NCBI RefSeq assembly: GCF_026000775.1
Contig: NZ_AP026830.1
Coordinates: 1,759,056-1,823,055 of the forward strand
Source: Vulcanisaeta souniana JCM 11219
Lineage (GTDB): Archaea; Thermoproteota; Thermoprotei; Thermoproteales; Thermocladiaceae
Reading direction: 5' to 3'
DNA: 64,000 nt
In this document: in pieces, positions 51,422 through 60,530 of the stretch
How the letters are laid out: each line of letters begins with the position of its first letter
Position numbering within the stretch: position 1 is the first letter of the stretch
The notes under the pieces: model-generated
Databases searched by the model: none
The model's input: the letters and a program-made list of their open reading frames with translations, nothing else
What the model was told of the DNA's origin: nothing
Program-made: the position numbers and the translations under genes

Positions 51422-51529
51422 TATTATTAACCAAACTAACTTTTAAGGTACTTAAATCGTAATTATAATAATTATTGTTAAAAATTAAATTTTTAGAATT
51501 TAAAAAGAGAGATATCGCTGATAACGCAT

Positions 51530-52159
51530 TTACTTTATGTATTTCCTTAGTCTATTCTCAGCTTCCTCCCAATTTAGTACGTTCCAAATAGCGTCTATAT
51601 AACCATTCCTATTATTCTTGAATTGAAGGTAATAAGCATGTTCAAACTCATCGACTATTAGTAGGACTGGTAATTCGGCGATGTGTTGGTTGTAGTGGTT
51701 TTCGAAGGTTGTGAATTCTAGATTGCCGGTCTCTGGGTCGTAGTAGAGCACCGTCCATCCACAGCCTGGTAGTGACCTCATGACTTCCGTGAACAGTGCC
51801 TTGAACCTATCGAAACTCCCGAATTGTTTCTTTATTAGGTCTCCTAGGTAACCGCCGGGTGCCCCTCCTCCCTTGCCTGATGGTGCCATTGAGTTCCAGT
51901 ATAGTGTGTGCAGTTTGTGACCGTTTATGTTGAAGAATAGGTTCCTCAGTAGTCCCTGTACGTCATAACTGGTTACGTCGCCCTTAATTATCTTCTCGAG
52001 CCTTTCTATTGTTGCATTGGCTCCATTTACGTAGCCTTTATGGTGACCGTTATAGTGCACATCAATTACCTGACCACTTATGTGCGGTTCCAGTGCATTT
52101 ATTGAATAGGGTAGTGGCGGTAGCTCATACCTTTTGAAGAGATTTGCTGGAAGGCTCAT
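51530..52159 (-). CDS. sod: Superoxide dismutase (Fe/Mn type)
   Basis: 209 residues from ATG 52159. Metal ligands in the classical places: His in '[17 protein letters not shown]', His in '[13 protein letters not shown]' and Asp/His in '[15 protein letters not shown]' (the usual DVWEHAYY has changed to DEFEHAYY, ligands kept). The C-terminal '[15 protein letters not shown]' is typical. The frame continues upstream to 52372, but TTTAATAAG at 52183-52191 is 26-28 bp before ATG 52159, so the short leaderless form is preferred. Detoxifies superoxide in the cytoplasm. The start region is shared with the divergent exchanger gene. Confidence 0.93.
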   Translation of the reverse strand: MSLPANLFKRYELPPLPYSINALEPHISGQVIDVHYNGHHKGYVNGANATIERLEKIIKGDVTSYDVQGLLRNLFFNINGHKLHTLYWNSMAPSGKGGGAPGGYLGDLIKKQFGSFDRFKALFTEVMRSLPGCGWTVLYYDPETGNLEFTTFENHYNQHIAELPVLLIVDEFEHAYYLQFKNNRNGYIDAIWNVLNWEEAENRLRKYIK

Positions 52160-52229
52160 CAAGGATTTTGTTGGGATTGGGCTTATTAAATGTTGTTTTT
52201 GCATTATTTTAATTTGGGATGATGAAGTG

Positions 52230-53225
52230 ATGATGATTATTTTGTACATGGTTGGAGGATTTATTTCTGTGCTTATAGGTGGTTGGCTTTTCACGAACTC
52301 AATGGAATACGTAAGCCATAGGTATAGGATTGGTTCCTCCTTCGTTGGTGCAGTGCTATCGCCAATCCTCACATCACTTCCAGAACTAATAGTATTCCTG
52401 ATAGCCCTATTGCTTTATGACGATGTATCTGGCGAGGATGTTGCCGTGGGTACTATTATTGGGGAACCCTTTGTGGTGTCCACAATCATATACCCGGTTA
52501 TCTTCATGGTGGCCGCCGTGGGTTTTTACCTACGGCGCAGAGACGACGTGGTTCTTGAGGTTGATAAAGAATTAACAATACCATTTATCGTGGTCTTGCT
52601 CCTATTTCCCACCGTGCTCCTGCCCGCGATCATTAAGTCCCTGGCGGTTAGATACTTGATTGCTGTGTTTTTGGTTACAGCCTATCTACTTTATGCCCAT
52701 ATAATGAGGAATAGACAGGGACTTGTGATTGAAGATTACGAGAGACTTTACATAATTAGAGTTATCAATAGGCTTAGGATTGATTGGGCAGCGTTTATTC
52801 TTCAGCTTGTGGTTTCCGTGGTATTACTATTCGCGGGCTCCAGGGCATTGGTTGAGGGCATTATTGATTTGTCTAAGTACCTCATGCTTGATGTGACGGG
52901 GTTATCAATAATAGTAGTGCCGACGGCTACGGTACTTCCCGAATCAGTAACCGCGGTAATATGGACTTGGAAAGAGCGTGATACCATGGCTGTTGCCGCA
53001 TTAATTGGCGAGAAGGTTCTTTACTCGACTATCTACCCAGCATTGGCTCTTGCGACCACCAGGTGGTTACTGAGTGTTGAGGCCTTGGTAAGTGTTGCGG
53101 TTGTTGAGGTGGTTTCTTCAGTAATGCTTTATCACGTAATTAGGGGGAAGCTAACCTGGGATGTGGCTGTGATAGGGCTTGTTGGCTATTTGGCGTATTT
53201 ATTGATTTTAATACACTTCATTTAG
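52230..53225 (+). CDS. Sodium/calcium exchanger-family (CaCA) membrane protein
   Basis: A 331-residue cation/Ca2+ antiporter-type protein with about ten helices and two inverted alpha repeats. Repeat 1 is '[19 protein letters not shown]' with '[13 protein letters not shown]'; repeat 2 is '[19 protein letters not shown]' with '[12 protein letters not shown]'. The acidic residues of the transport site (Glu in each TSxPE/xLPES block) are kept. I choose ATG 52230; ATG 52233 and a longer frame from 52134 are possible. It shares a short divergent region with the superoxide dismutase. The transported ion is unproven. Confidence 0.85.
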   Translation: MMIILYMVGGFISVLIGGWLFTNSMEYVSHRYRIGSSFVGAVLSPILTSLPELIVFLIALLLYDDVSGEDVAVGTIIGEPFVVSTIIYPVIFMVAAVGFYLRRRDDVVLEVDKELTIPFIVVLLLFPTVLLPAIIKSLAVRYLIAVFLVTAYLLYAHIMRNRQGLVIEDYERLYIIRVINRLRIDWAAFILQLVVSVVLLFAGSRALVEGIIDLSKYLMLDVTGLSIIVVPTATVLPESVTAVIWTWKERDTMAVAALIGEKVLYSTIYPALALATTRWLLSVEALVSVAVVEVVSSVMLYHVIRGKLTWDVAVIGLVGYLAYLLILIHFI

Positions 53226-53530
53226 GGTTCCAATAATGCCAAGCAAGGTAATTCTTATGAAACGGATTAACCCTCAACCTTCGTTTCAAGAATGGAGCCT
53301 GGAGTTAATGCATTAGTTAATGCATTATTGGTATATTCATGTGCGCCTTGATGAATATCCGCAGTACCGCGATACTCATATAATCACGTGCTCTCCAAGT
53401 CCTCACCTAGGCGTCTCCTCGTATAATACCGTAATCAAGGTATTTAGTAATTGAATGGAAAAACACATCCCACATTACTGTGGGTTATATATTGAGAATG
53501 CCCAGACCAATGGATCCCCATTGCCATACT
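53226..53530. other. 305-base gap between convergent genes, with short repeats and hairpins
   Basis: No ORF with a family match and no tRNA. It holds a tandem pair of AGTTAATGCATT (53303-53314 and 53315-53326), an inverted repeat ATATTCAT/ATGAATAT (53333-53340 and 53351-53358), and a hairpin CAATGG-ATCC-CCATTG (53508-53523) close to the end of the winged-helix gene. It may contain terminators for the two convergent genes or a small RNA. Confidence 0.5.
53303..53326. repeat. Two exact tandem copies of AGTTAATGCATT
   Basis: Twelve-base unit repeated once without change between the exchanger gene and the winged-helix gene. The unit contains the palindrome AATGCATT. No function is apparent. Confidence 0.5.
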
Positions 53531-53956
53531 TTAATTATTCGAATAAGCCGAGTTATCATGAGCGGTGGAGGACCCCAACACCCAAATAAGCATTTCGAAT
53601 GGTAGTAAGTTTAGGATCATTATTAGTGGCATTAATGCCATGTATTGATTAAGAAACTCCTCAAGTTCCTTCTCATTCATCGAGCTAATCCTACTAAGTA
53701 TTTCATGTGATATTTCCCTCAGTTTCTCATATGCCTTTTGTGCTTCTTCGAGCCCAGTCGGTGTTAGGTCAAAGACCTCTTTCCTGAATAATATGCCCCT
53801 TTTGACCCTGGTGATTAATTTATCAAGTTCCAGGTATTGCAACTCGTCCTTGACCTCATTAACATTCCTTCCAAGGTAGTGCGCTATTTCCTCAGAGGCC
53901 AATGGACCTCTCTCCCTGAGTAGGATAAGTATCTGCTCATCGAGTGTTAATTCCAT
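53531..53956 (-). CDS. Winged-helix DNA-binding protein
   Basis: A 141-residue protein with an N-terminal winged helix: 'TLDEQILILLRERGPLASEE', 'YLGRNVNEVKDELQYLELDK' (recognition helix region) and the wing 'KRGILFRKEVFDLT'. Residues 70-105 are a helical linker; the C-terminus has a hydrophobic stretch (residues 107-128) that may be a membrane anchor or dimer helix. It could be a PadR- or MarR-like regulator. Its starts lie back-to-back with the DHPS-like gene, so it may control that gene or itself (inference). Confidence 0.65.
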   Translation of the reverse strand: MELTLDEQILILLRERGPLASEEIAHYLGRNVNEVKDELQYLELDKLITRVKRGILFRKEVFDLTPTGLEEAQKAYEKLREISHEILSRISSMNEKELEEFLNQYMALMPLIMILNLLPFEMLIWVLGSSTAHDNSAYSNN

Positions 53957-54007
53957 TAATAATTGGGAACAAAATGTATATAATAAGCCTTGCTCACGCG
54001 TTTCGTA

Positions 54008-54976
54008 ATGCCTAGGGCTAGACTTGGTCGTGTTTGGTTTGGTGATAGCGAACCTGTTAGGTTGGTTGGAGTCATTAATGTAAGCCCTGAATCCTTCTTC
54101 AAGGGCTCTGTAAAGAGGAGTGTGGATGATGTTATTAAGGCCGTTGAGTCAATGACTTCTAGCGGTGCTGACGTTGTCGATGTTGGCGGTATGTCTACGG
54201 CCCCCTACAATAAGACGTTTATTAGTGTTGACGAGGAGTTGAATAGGGTTATGCCCATTGTTAGAGCCTTGAGGAGGGAATTCCCGAACCTAGTTATTTC
54301 AGTTGATACCTTTAGGGCGAGGGTGGCCGAGGAGACCCTGAGGGTTGGTGCAGACGTTATTAATGATGTTACTGGGTTAAAGGGTGATGTTGGCATGGCG
54401 CGTGTCATAGCTGATCACAATGCCTCCGTGATAGTTATGGCCAGGGAGAAAGAACCTGCGTTAGGCAGAGACCCTGTGGTTAGGACTGTGACCGCGCTAA
54501 GGGAGAGCCTGGAGATGGCACTTAGTGGCGGCGTTAATGAGGAGCATATTGTTATTGATCCTGGTGTTGGTGCGTGGCCTCCATTAAGTATGGACCCGTT
54601 ATTCACAGGCGGCGAACCATTGAGCGGCGAGTATGTGCATGGTGATCATGAGTATCCTTGGTACATCTGGGACTCAATAATCATAACGAACGTTGGTAGA
54701 ATAAGGAGCGAGCTGGGTAGACCCGTACTAGTTGGTGTTTCCAGGAAGTCGTTCCTAGAGAGACTATTGCGTAGGAAGGCGCCGCCTGAGGAGAGACTTT
54801 TTGCGTCGGTGACTGCCGAGGCAATTGCGGTGGTCATGGGCGCTGATGCCATTAGGACACACAATGTAAATGAGAGTAGGGATGCGATTAGGATAGCCGA
54901 ATCCCTAAGGCTATGTATTAATAGCGAGCCTGCTAGGTGTGGTATGGAGTTAGCAAGGCTATTAAGGGGTGGATAA
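54008..54976 (+). CDS. Dihydropteroate synthase-like protein
   Basis: A 322-residue TIM-barrel protein of the DHPS (pterin-binding) family. Blocks: 'VGVINVSPESFFKGSV' (family start motif), 'ADVVDVGGMSTAPYNK', 'ISVDTFRARVAEETLRVGA', 'INDVTGLKGD', 'IVIDPGVGAWPP' and 'GRPVLVGVSRKSFLERLL'. True folate DHPS has GxxSTRPG; here it is GGMSTAPY, so pterin-related or other substrate use is possible. TATATAATAA at 53977-53986 is 26 bp before ATG 54008; the longer frame from 53990 is less likely. An archaeal pterin or methanopterin-like role is plausible but unproven. Confidence 0.82.
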   Translation: MPRARLGRVWFGDSEPVRLVGVINVSPESFFKGSVKRSVDDVIKAVESMTSSGADVVDVGGMSTAPYNKTFISVDEELNRVMPIVRALRREFPNLVISVDTFRARVAEETLRVGADVINDVTGLKGDVGMARVIADHNASVIVMAREKEPALGRDPVVRTVTALRESLEMALSGGVNEEHIVIDPGVGAWPPLSMDPLFTGGEPLSGEYVHGDHEYPWYIWDSIIITNVGRIRSELGRPVLVGVSRKSFLERLLRRKAPPEERLFASVTAEAIAVVMGADAIRTHNVNESRDAIRIAESLRLCINSEPARCGMELARLLRGG

Positions 54977-55008
54977 CCATTAAAATTAATCCTAGGTATT
55001 AGTTGATC

Positions 55009-55710
55009 GTGAGTAGTGCCGACATCGCAAGGGAGGCTGCTGCCAAGGAGGCTATTAAGTATGTGACGGATGGAGCTGTGGTTGGTGTTGGTACCGGGTC
55101 AACCGCAATGGTTTTTCTTAGGGAGCTTCATAGGTTAATAAGTAATGGACATGTTAAGGACGTGCTACTGGTCCCAACGTCTACTGAGACTGAGATCGAG
55201 ATAATAAACCTTGGATTGGCACATTTATTGCGTTATCCATGGCAAGTGAATCATATTGATGTGGCGGTTGATGGGGCTGACGAGGTTGATAGAAACAAGA
55301 ACCTGGTTAAGGGTGGTGGCGCTGCATTGACCAGGGAGAAGATTGTTGATTACTGGGCTAGGTCATTTGTGGTGATTGTAGACGAGTCTAAGGTTTTTGA
55401 TAAAATACCGGCGAAGCACCCAATACCCATTGAGGTGATACCCTTTGCCTGGCCCATTGTTAAGGCTAGGCTTGAGGAAATCGGCGGTGTCGTTAACCTA
55501 AGGTTTGGCAGTGGTAAAAGAGGACCAATAGTTACTGATAATGGTAATTACATACTTGATTATGTGCCAAAAACCGAGATAGTGCCTGATGAGGCAGAAG
55601 GGTTCATTAAGAGAGTGCCTGGCGTTGTCGAGGTGGGGCTCTTCAATGGTAAGAGGGTTTCGAAGGTAATAATCGGTAGACCTAATGGATCTATCATCAC
55701 TATGGACTGA
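55009..55710 (+). CDS. rpiA: Ribose-5-phosphate isomerase A
   Basis: Interconverts ribose-5-phosphate and ribulose-5-phosphate in the pentose phosphate pathway. 233 residues from GTG 55009 (TTG 55003 also in frame). Family blocks: 'VGVGTGSTAMVFLREL', 'LVPTSTETEIEIINLGL' (ligand loop), 'DVAVDGADEVDRNKNLVKGG' (catalytic Asp/Lys), 'GAALTREKIVDYWA' and 'PIEVIPFAWPIV'. It lies 26 bp or so after the DHPS-like gene and may be co-transcribed. The 3' end overlaps the convergent hutH by 11 bp. Confidence 0.93.
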   Translation: MSSADIAREAAAKEAIKYVTDGAVVGVGTGSTAMVFLRELHRLISNGHVKDVLLVPTSTETEIEIINLGLAHLLRYPWQVNHIDVAVDGADEVDRNKNLVKGGGAALTREKIVDYWARSFVVIVDESKVFDKIPAKHPIPIEVIPFAWPIVKARLEEIGGVVNLRFGSGKRGPIVTDNGNYILDYVPKTEIVPDEAEGFIKRVPGVVEVGLFNGKRVSKVIIGRPNGSIITMD

Positions 55711-57193
55711 CCCTTAGTTCAATAAAGCCAGATAGCTCATCAATTGAGCCCATAAGCCTAGTCACGGCCTCATTGTGAGTCTGTGCACTAGATATGTACT
55801 TACCTATCGTGTCATAGATACGTGTGGTTGCTTTACCACAACCTGCGCATGCATTGTTTGCACTAATTACTGAGTAACTTACATAGGCGAGTATTGAGAT
55901 TAATTGCATAATTAATGAGTTAATTTCATGGAGTTTTATCGCTGAGTTTGCACTCATGGAGTTGACATCCTCCTGGAAACCACTAGTTGGTATATTCTGC
56001 ACAGTAGATGGCACGGACGATTCCCTAAGCTTAGCCGCCAATGCAGCTGCGGTGTATTGGGTTAACATCAAACCAACACGCCAGGGACCATTAGCCAGAT
56101 AATTATTAGCACCATTAATCTCCCTTCTAAGTAACTGCGTTACCTGCCTCTCAATTAAGTTGCCAAGCACAACAAGTGACATATTGAGAAGATCCGTAGA
56201 TATGGCTATGTACTGCCCATGGAAGTGACACGTGGAGAAAACACCATTACCGATTATCACTGGGTTGTCGCTCACGGAATTAACCTCGTTCAACACATTG
56301 CGCAATGACCAAGTGAACGCATCAAGCACGGAACCCAGGACTTGCGGTATGCACCTTATTGAGTATGGGTCCTGAACCCTACCGCTGGTATTTGCATTCC
56401 TACTATCACTTAGTAACTCAGTGAGCGCTCTCGCTACTTCATTTTCACCGTTATGTAGCTTCACGGAGTTTATTTCAATGCTTAACGGTGCTGTTCCTGC
56501 TCGCGATGCCTCAATGACCAGTGCCATGACAGCCAATGAAGCCCTCAATAACCTGAACGAATCCCAAATACCCAGTGAGGCCACGGCTGCGCTGTAACTA
56601 GTTCCGTTAATTAATGAGAGAGCCTCTTTATAACTAAGCTTTAGCTCGTCGAGACCGGCTGCCCTCAGAGCCTCTGCGCTACTCATTGCCCTACCCTGGT
56701 ACTTAACAAAGCCCTTACCCAGTAGTGTTAGGGCTATGTGGGCCAGTGGTGCTAGATCGCCAGATGCGCCGACAGAACCAAACCGAGGAACCAAAGGCGT
56801 TATCCTAAGGTTCAGGAAATTGATTAACCTCTCCGTAATTAGGCTTCTTATACCGCTATAACCTAGGGATAGTTGATGAGCACGAATTAGCATTGTGGCC
56901 CTAACCCAATCATCAGGTGCATAATCGCCAATACCCATTGAGTGATCAATGATCATATCCAGCGAGTACCTAGCCACGTCTTCTGGGTTCACGGTAATGT
57001 TGTATAGATCACCGAGCCCCGTATTAACGCCATAAATCTTAATGTTGCCGTGGATGAGTTCTTCGAGGGCCCTCCGTGATCGCATCATGACATTTAAAGC
57101 ATCACTGCTTATCTTTACATCCTCATAATTTCGGGAAACACTAACAATATTGTCCAACTTAAGGTGTGAACCTGTCCCTATTTCCACGGTCAT
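55700..57193 (-). CDS. hutH: Histidine ammonia-lyase
   Basis: First enzyme of histidine degradation: histidine to urocanate plus ammonia, using the self-made MIO cofactor. The MIO motif Ala-Ser-Gly is in 'GSVGASGDLAPLAH'. Other blocks: 'YGVNTGLGDLYN', 'LINGTSYSAAVASLGI', 'GRVQDPYSIRCIPQVLG' and 'NSVSDNPVI'. Length 497 is normal. The C-terminal part keeps the 'SGFQEDVNSMSANSA' block. ATG 57193 is preceded by an AT-rich promoter. It is followed on the map by rpiA (convergent). Tyrosine- or phenylalanine-lyase activity is less likely given the histidine-type motifs. Confidence 0.92.
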   Translation of the reverse strand: MTVEIGTGSHLKLDNIVSVSRNYEDVKISSDALNVMMRSRRALEELIHGNIKIYGVNTGLGDLYNITVNPEDVARYSLDMIIDHSMGIGDYAPDDWVRATMLIRAHQLSLGYSGIRSLITERLINFLNLRITPLVPRFGSVGASGDLAPLAHIALTLLGKGFVKYQGRAMSSAEALRAAGLDELKLSYKEALSLINGTSYSAAVASLGIWDSFRLLRASLAVMALVIEASRAGTAPLSIEINSVKLHNGENEVARALTELLSDSRNANTSGRVQDPYSIRCIPQVLGSVLDAFTWSLRNVLNEVNSVSDNPVIIGNGVFSTCHFHGQYIAISTDLLNMSLVVLGNLIERQVTQLLRREINGANNYLANGPWRVGLMLTQYTAAALAAKLRESSVPSTVQNIPTSGFQEDVNSMSANSAIKLHEINSLIMQLISILAYVSYSVISANNACAGCGKATTRIYDTIGKYISSAQTHNEAVTRLMGSIDELSGFIELRVSP

Positions 57194-57251
57194 ACAGACC
57201 CAAATATTGCGGTAATTATTAATTTATTTTCCTCAATATAATTATAGACCA

Positions 57252-58448
57252 TCAATGCCCAGGGCACCTTGCTAAGTAATTAGCAATTAACCTAATGCCT
57301 TCCTCGATATCTCTCTCGTTCTCCCTGGCAAACGCCATCCTCACATGCAACCTACCCATATCGCCAAATGCAGACCCTGGTACAACCGCAACATGGGCTT
57401 CCCTAACAAGTCTCATGGATAGGTCACGATCGTCAATACCAAGCCTTCTTAGGTGAGGCTCTAAATTAAGGAACATAAATAGTCCAGCCTTGGGCTTTAT
57501 AACCCTAGCCTCAGGCAAGTACTCCCTTATTGCCTTATACATTGCCTCCATTCTTGACTTATAAATCGGCACTGTCTCGCTTAGGTACTTCTCCTTGTAT
57601 TTTTTGAGGTACAGTAGGCCTGCGTACTGGGCAGGTGTGGGTGGGTTTAGGTTCGTGTACTGCTTTACCCTGTTGAAAACCTTTATGAAGTCCTCATGAG
57701 AAACCACATAACCCAACCTCCAGCCAGGCATTGCTGGATCTTTGGAGAACGTGTTTAGTGCAATGACGTTTTCAAGGCCGTACTTAATGGCATACGTGTG
57801 TCCGCCCTCATAGTACAAATGTCTATAGGCTTCGTCGTAGATCAAGAATGCGTCGTGATCACGGGCTAGGTCTATCAATAACTTAATCATGGGCTCCCTC
57901 AAAACCCTACCAGTTGGGTTGTCTGGGTTAACGACTATTATTGCCTTAACCCTATTACTCATTATTGCCTTAACATCCTCCTCGTTGGGCTCCCAACCAA
58001 GTTCTTCCTTGGCCATTACCTTCCTTACCCTGCCGCCCAGGTAATTAATGACCGGCTCATACATAAGGTAGGTTGGGTCAAATAGTACGACTTCATCACC
58101 CTCATCTATAATGCTCATGAACGTTGCTAAGATGGCCTCTGCAGAGCCCGCTGATACTGACACATTGCCATTATTTACCTTAATTCCCGAGTACCTCGAG
58201 TAGTCCTCTGCGATGACCTCTCTTAATTCCTCAATACCACTGCTCGGCGTGTACATACTGTACTCAAATGGCTTTTCGAGAAGCTCCTTAGTGAACTCCA
58301 GGAGAAGCTCTCTACTGGGTGGTAGGCCGGGTTGACCTATGTGGAAGCCGTAGACCTTGACTCCGCTTTGTTCAAGTTTAACAACCTCCTCATTAATTCC
58401 CCTAATTGCGGATCCAGGAAATGCACTACTCCTTTTCGATATCCTCAC
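57252..58448 (-). CDS. Class I/II PLP-dependent aminotransferase
   Basis: A 398-residue aspartate-aminotransferase-fold enzyme. PLP-binding blocks: 'SVSAGSAEAILATFMSIIDEGD', 'VVNPDNPTGRVL' (Asn), 'IYDEAYRHLYYEG' (Asp/Tyr), and the Schiff-base Lys in 'ALNTFSKDPAMPGWRLGY', with the Arg in 'WRLGY'. C-terminal 'LHVRMAFA' carries the substrate carboxylate Arg. The substrate (aspartate, alanine, aromatic) cannot be fixed from sequence. It stands upstream of hutH on the same strand and downstream of threonine synthase, so the three may share regulation. Confidence 0.9.
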   Translation of the reverse strand: MRISKRSSAFPGSAIRGINEEVVKLEQSGVKVYGFHIGQPGLPPSRELLLEFTKELLEKPFEYSMYTPSSGIEELREVIAEDYSRYSGIKVNNGNVSVSAGSAEAILATFMSIIDEGDEVVLFDPTYLMYEPVINYLGGRVRKVMAKEELGWEPNEEDVKAIMSNRVKAIIVVNPDNPTGRVLREPMIKLLIDLARDHDAFLIYDEAYRHLYYEGGHTYAIKYGLENVIALNTFSKDPAMPGWRLGYVVSHEDFIKVFNRVKQYTNLNPPTPAQYAGLLYLKKYKEKYLSETVPIYKSRMEAMYKAIREYLPEARVIKPKAGLFMFLNLEPHLRRLGIDDRDLSMRLVREAHVAVVPGSAFGDMGRLHVRMAFARENERDIEEGIRLIANYLARCPGH

Positions 58449-58502
58449 GGGACAAGGGTAGTGGGCATTTTTATAAATGTTACTCTTTTTGTATATATCT
58501 AA

Positions 58503-59591
58503 CTATATTCTGCCCATGGTATCTATATACTTAAGTCCATTACCTGTGAGCACAATGACAGCCTCGCGGTCATTACTTAAATAATTACCATTTAATAGCC
58601 TTAGGTAACCGGAGAGGGCTATTGCGCTACTGGGCTCAATAATAAAGCCCTTCCTTAACAGTGTTTTCCATGAATCCAGTATCTCGTTATCTGTCATCAC
58701 CAATGCATCGCCTCCACTACCAATGATAGCATCAACCATCTGCCCAAGCCTAGGCGGGTTAGACACCCTAAGGGCATCAGCGATCCTAGTGGGTTCTCCC
58801 GCAGTACTTCCATGGATCTTCTCATAAAGGCTCGCAAATCCCTGAGGCTGTACCGCATAAAGTCTCGGCACCCTACTAACTAGACCAATGCTCCTCAACT
58901 CATTAAAACCAATCCAAAGCCCAAGCAGTAATGTTCCAGCAGATACAGGTAAAACAACGGCATCTGGCACATGCCCCAATTGATCAAGTAATTCATAAGC
59001 CATGGTCTTGGTACCTTGTAAGAACCAGGGATTCCAGGTATGCCCAAGATAAGCCTCGCCATCTCTCAAGGACTCGATGGCCATCCTACCGGCCTCAGCC
59101 CTAGATGGCGCCTCAATTAACTCAGCACCCAATGATCTTATGAGACTCTTCTTGCCCTCAGGCGCATCCCTAGGTACGTATATCCTAGCCCTAATACCAG
59201 TCGCAGCCGCGTAAGCAGCTACAGATATGCCGGCATTGCCACTTGAATCTTCAATAACTAACTTGGCGCCTAACTCCACGGCCTTTGATACTGCCACGGC
59301 AGAACCCCTATCCTTAAATGACCCAGTTGGGTTGAGGTACTCAAGTTTCATGTAAGTATTGCCCCTCAGGAAACCCGGCCTAACTAATGGCGTGAAGCCC
59401 TCACCAAGACTAGCCAGTGGCTTCGCCGGAATGACGCTTGAGAATTTCCACATATCTCTACGCTCACTCAGTGTTAGTTTCAAGCCCTTAATATTCACGT
59501 CCAGCGGTCCACCGCACCTAGGACATCTCCAAAGCCATGTCGATGCCTCCGCAATAAAACCACACCTTGAACATCTATAAACAACCTCCAT
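58503..59591 (-). CDS. thrC: Threonine synthase
   Basis: A 362-residue PLP enzyme converting O-phosphohomoserine to threonine. It starts with a zinc-ribbon-like N-terminus with two CxxC pairs ('VYRCSRCGFIAEA' and 'LWRCPRCGGPL') typical of archaeal ThrC. Then 'LGEGFTPLVRPG', the PLP Lys in 'LEYLNPTGSFKDRGSAVAV', and 'VIEDSSGNAGISVAAYAA' (phosphate loop). The C-terminal 'GFIIEPSSAIALSGYL' is the expected closing block. Threonine synthase fits better than cysteine synthase or threonine dehydratase because of the Cys-rich head. ATG 59591 has a poor upstream ribosome site. Confidence 0.88.
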   Translation of the reverse strand: MEVVYRCSRCGFIAEASTWLWRCPRCGGPLDVNIKGLKLTLSERRDMWKFSSVIPAKPLASLGEGFTPLVRPGFLRGNTYMKLEYLNPTGSFKDRGSAVAVSKAVELGAKLVIEDSSGNAGISVAAYAAATGIRARIYVPRDAPEGKKSLIRSLGAELIEAPSRAEAGRMAIESLRDGEAYLGHTWNPWFLQGTKTMAYELLDQLGHVPDAVVLPVSAGTLLLGLWIGFNELRSIGLVSRVPRLYAVQPQGFASLYEKIHGSTAGEPTRIADALRVSNPPRLGQMVDAIIGSGGDALVMTDNEILDSWKTLLRKGFIIEPSSAIALSGYLRLLNGNYLSNDREAVIVLTGNGLKYIDTMGRI

Positions 59592-59669
59592 AGGCTAGAT
59601 ACACACTGCACCATGAGGAATAAAAGCACTGCGCAGAAACCACCGAGGGCCTTGGCCGCATCCCTTTAA

Positions 59670-60467
59670 TCAATCCTTATAATACTCCGCACTAGGGAAT
59701 TCACCATTTCTAACTTCACTCACGTACTTAGCCACCGCATCTCTTATAATGGACGCCAAATCTACGTACTTCTTGGCAAAGCTTGGCGGTCTCTCCGTGA
59801 GGCCAAGAACGTCATGAATCACGAGTATTTGCCCATCGCAGTGAGGACCAGCGCCGATGCAGATAGTTGGTATCTTCACACTCTCTGTTACTGCCTTGGC
59901 TACGCTTGCGGGGGTCATCTCTATGACTATCGCGAAGGCCCCGGCCTCCTGGAGCGCCTTGGCGTCCTCCATTAATTTCTTGGCTTGTTCCTCAGTCCTA
60001 CCGATCATCTTAAATCCGCCAAGCGAGAGAACCCTCTGTGGATTAAGTCCTATGTGACCCATCACGGGTATCCCGAACTTGACCAGGTTATTTACGATGT
60101 CAAATATTTCCTGACCACCCTCGGGCTTCACGGCCTCAGCACCCGCCCTGATAAGCCTTGAGGCATTCCTCAAGGCATCCCTAATGCCTGTTTCGTAGGT
60201 CATGAAGGGCATGTCGGCAATAAGCAGGGCCTTGGGCTTTGCCCTGGCCACGGCGGCCACGTGTATGAGCATGTCCCTGAGGGCGACCCTTAGGGTGCTT
60301 TCGAAACCTAATACAACCATCCCAAGGGAATCACCGACTAATATGCCGTCAATACCCGCCTGGTCCACCAGCCTTGCCGTTGGATAATCATAGGCCGTTA
60401 CCATTACGACCCTCTGTTTGCCCTTCATGCCCATTATTGTCTGTACCGTGACCTTCCTCCTCTCCAT
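59670..60467 (-). CDS. panB: Ketopantoate hydroxymethyltransferase
   Basis: Adds a hydroxymethyl group to 2-oxoisovalerate for pantothenate synthesis. 265 residues with clear PanB blocks: 'VMVTAYDYPTARLVDQAGID', 'LVGDSLGMVVLGFEST', 'LIADMPFMTYETGIRDALRN', 'AVKPEGGQEIFDIV', 'MGHIGLNPQRVLSLGGFK', and 'PTICIGAGPHCDGQILVIHD'. Metal and substrate residues (Asp, Glu, Lys) are in place. It is divergent from the phosphopantothenate synthetase across 63 bp, so both CoA genes share a promoter region. Confidence 0.95.
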   Translation of the reverse strand: MERRKVTVQTIMGMKGKQRVVMVTAYDYPTARLVDQAGIDGILVGDSLGMVVLGFESTLRVALRDMLIHVAAVARAKPKALLIADMPFMTYETGIRDALRNASRLIRAGAEAVKPEGGQEIFDIVNNLVKFGIPVMGHIGLNPQRVLSLGGFKMIGRTEEQAKKLMEDAKALQEAGAFAIVIEMTPASVAKAVTESVKIPTICIGAGPHCDGQILVIHDVLGLTERPPSFAKKYVDLASIIRDAVAKYVSEVRNGEFPSAEYYKD

Positions 60468-60530
60468 ATTAATGGGTCTTGCTTAATCTTGAATTAAAGT
60501 TTTAAGAGCACATAAAGGTATTAGGTGGCA

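Noticed and set aside
51530-52372. 280-residue form of superoxide dismutase
   Set aside because: The extra residues match nothing in the family, and a TATA box at 52183-52191 fits ATG 52159.
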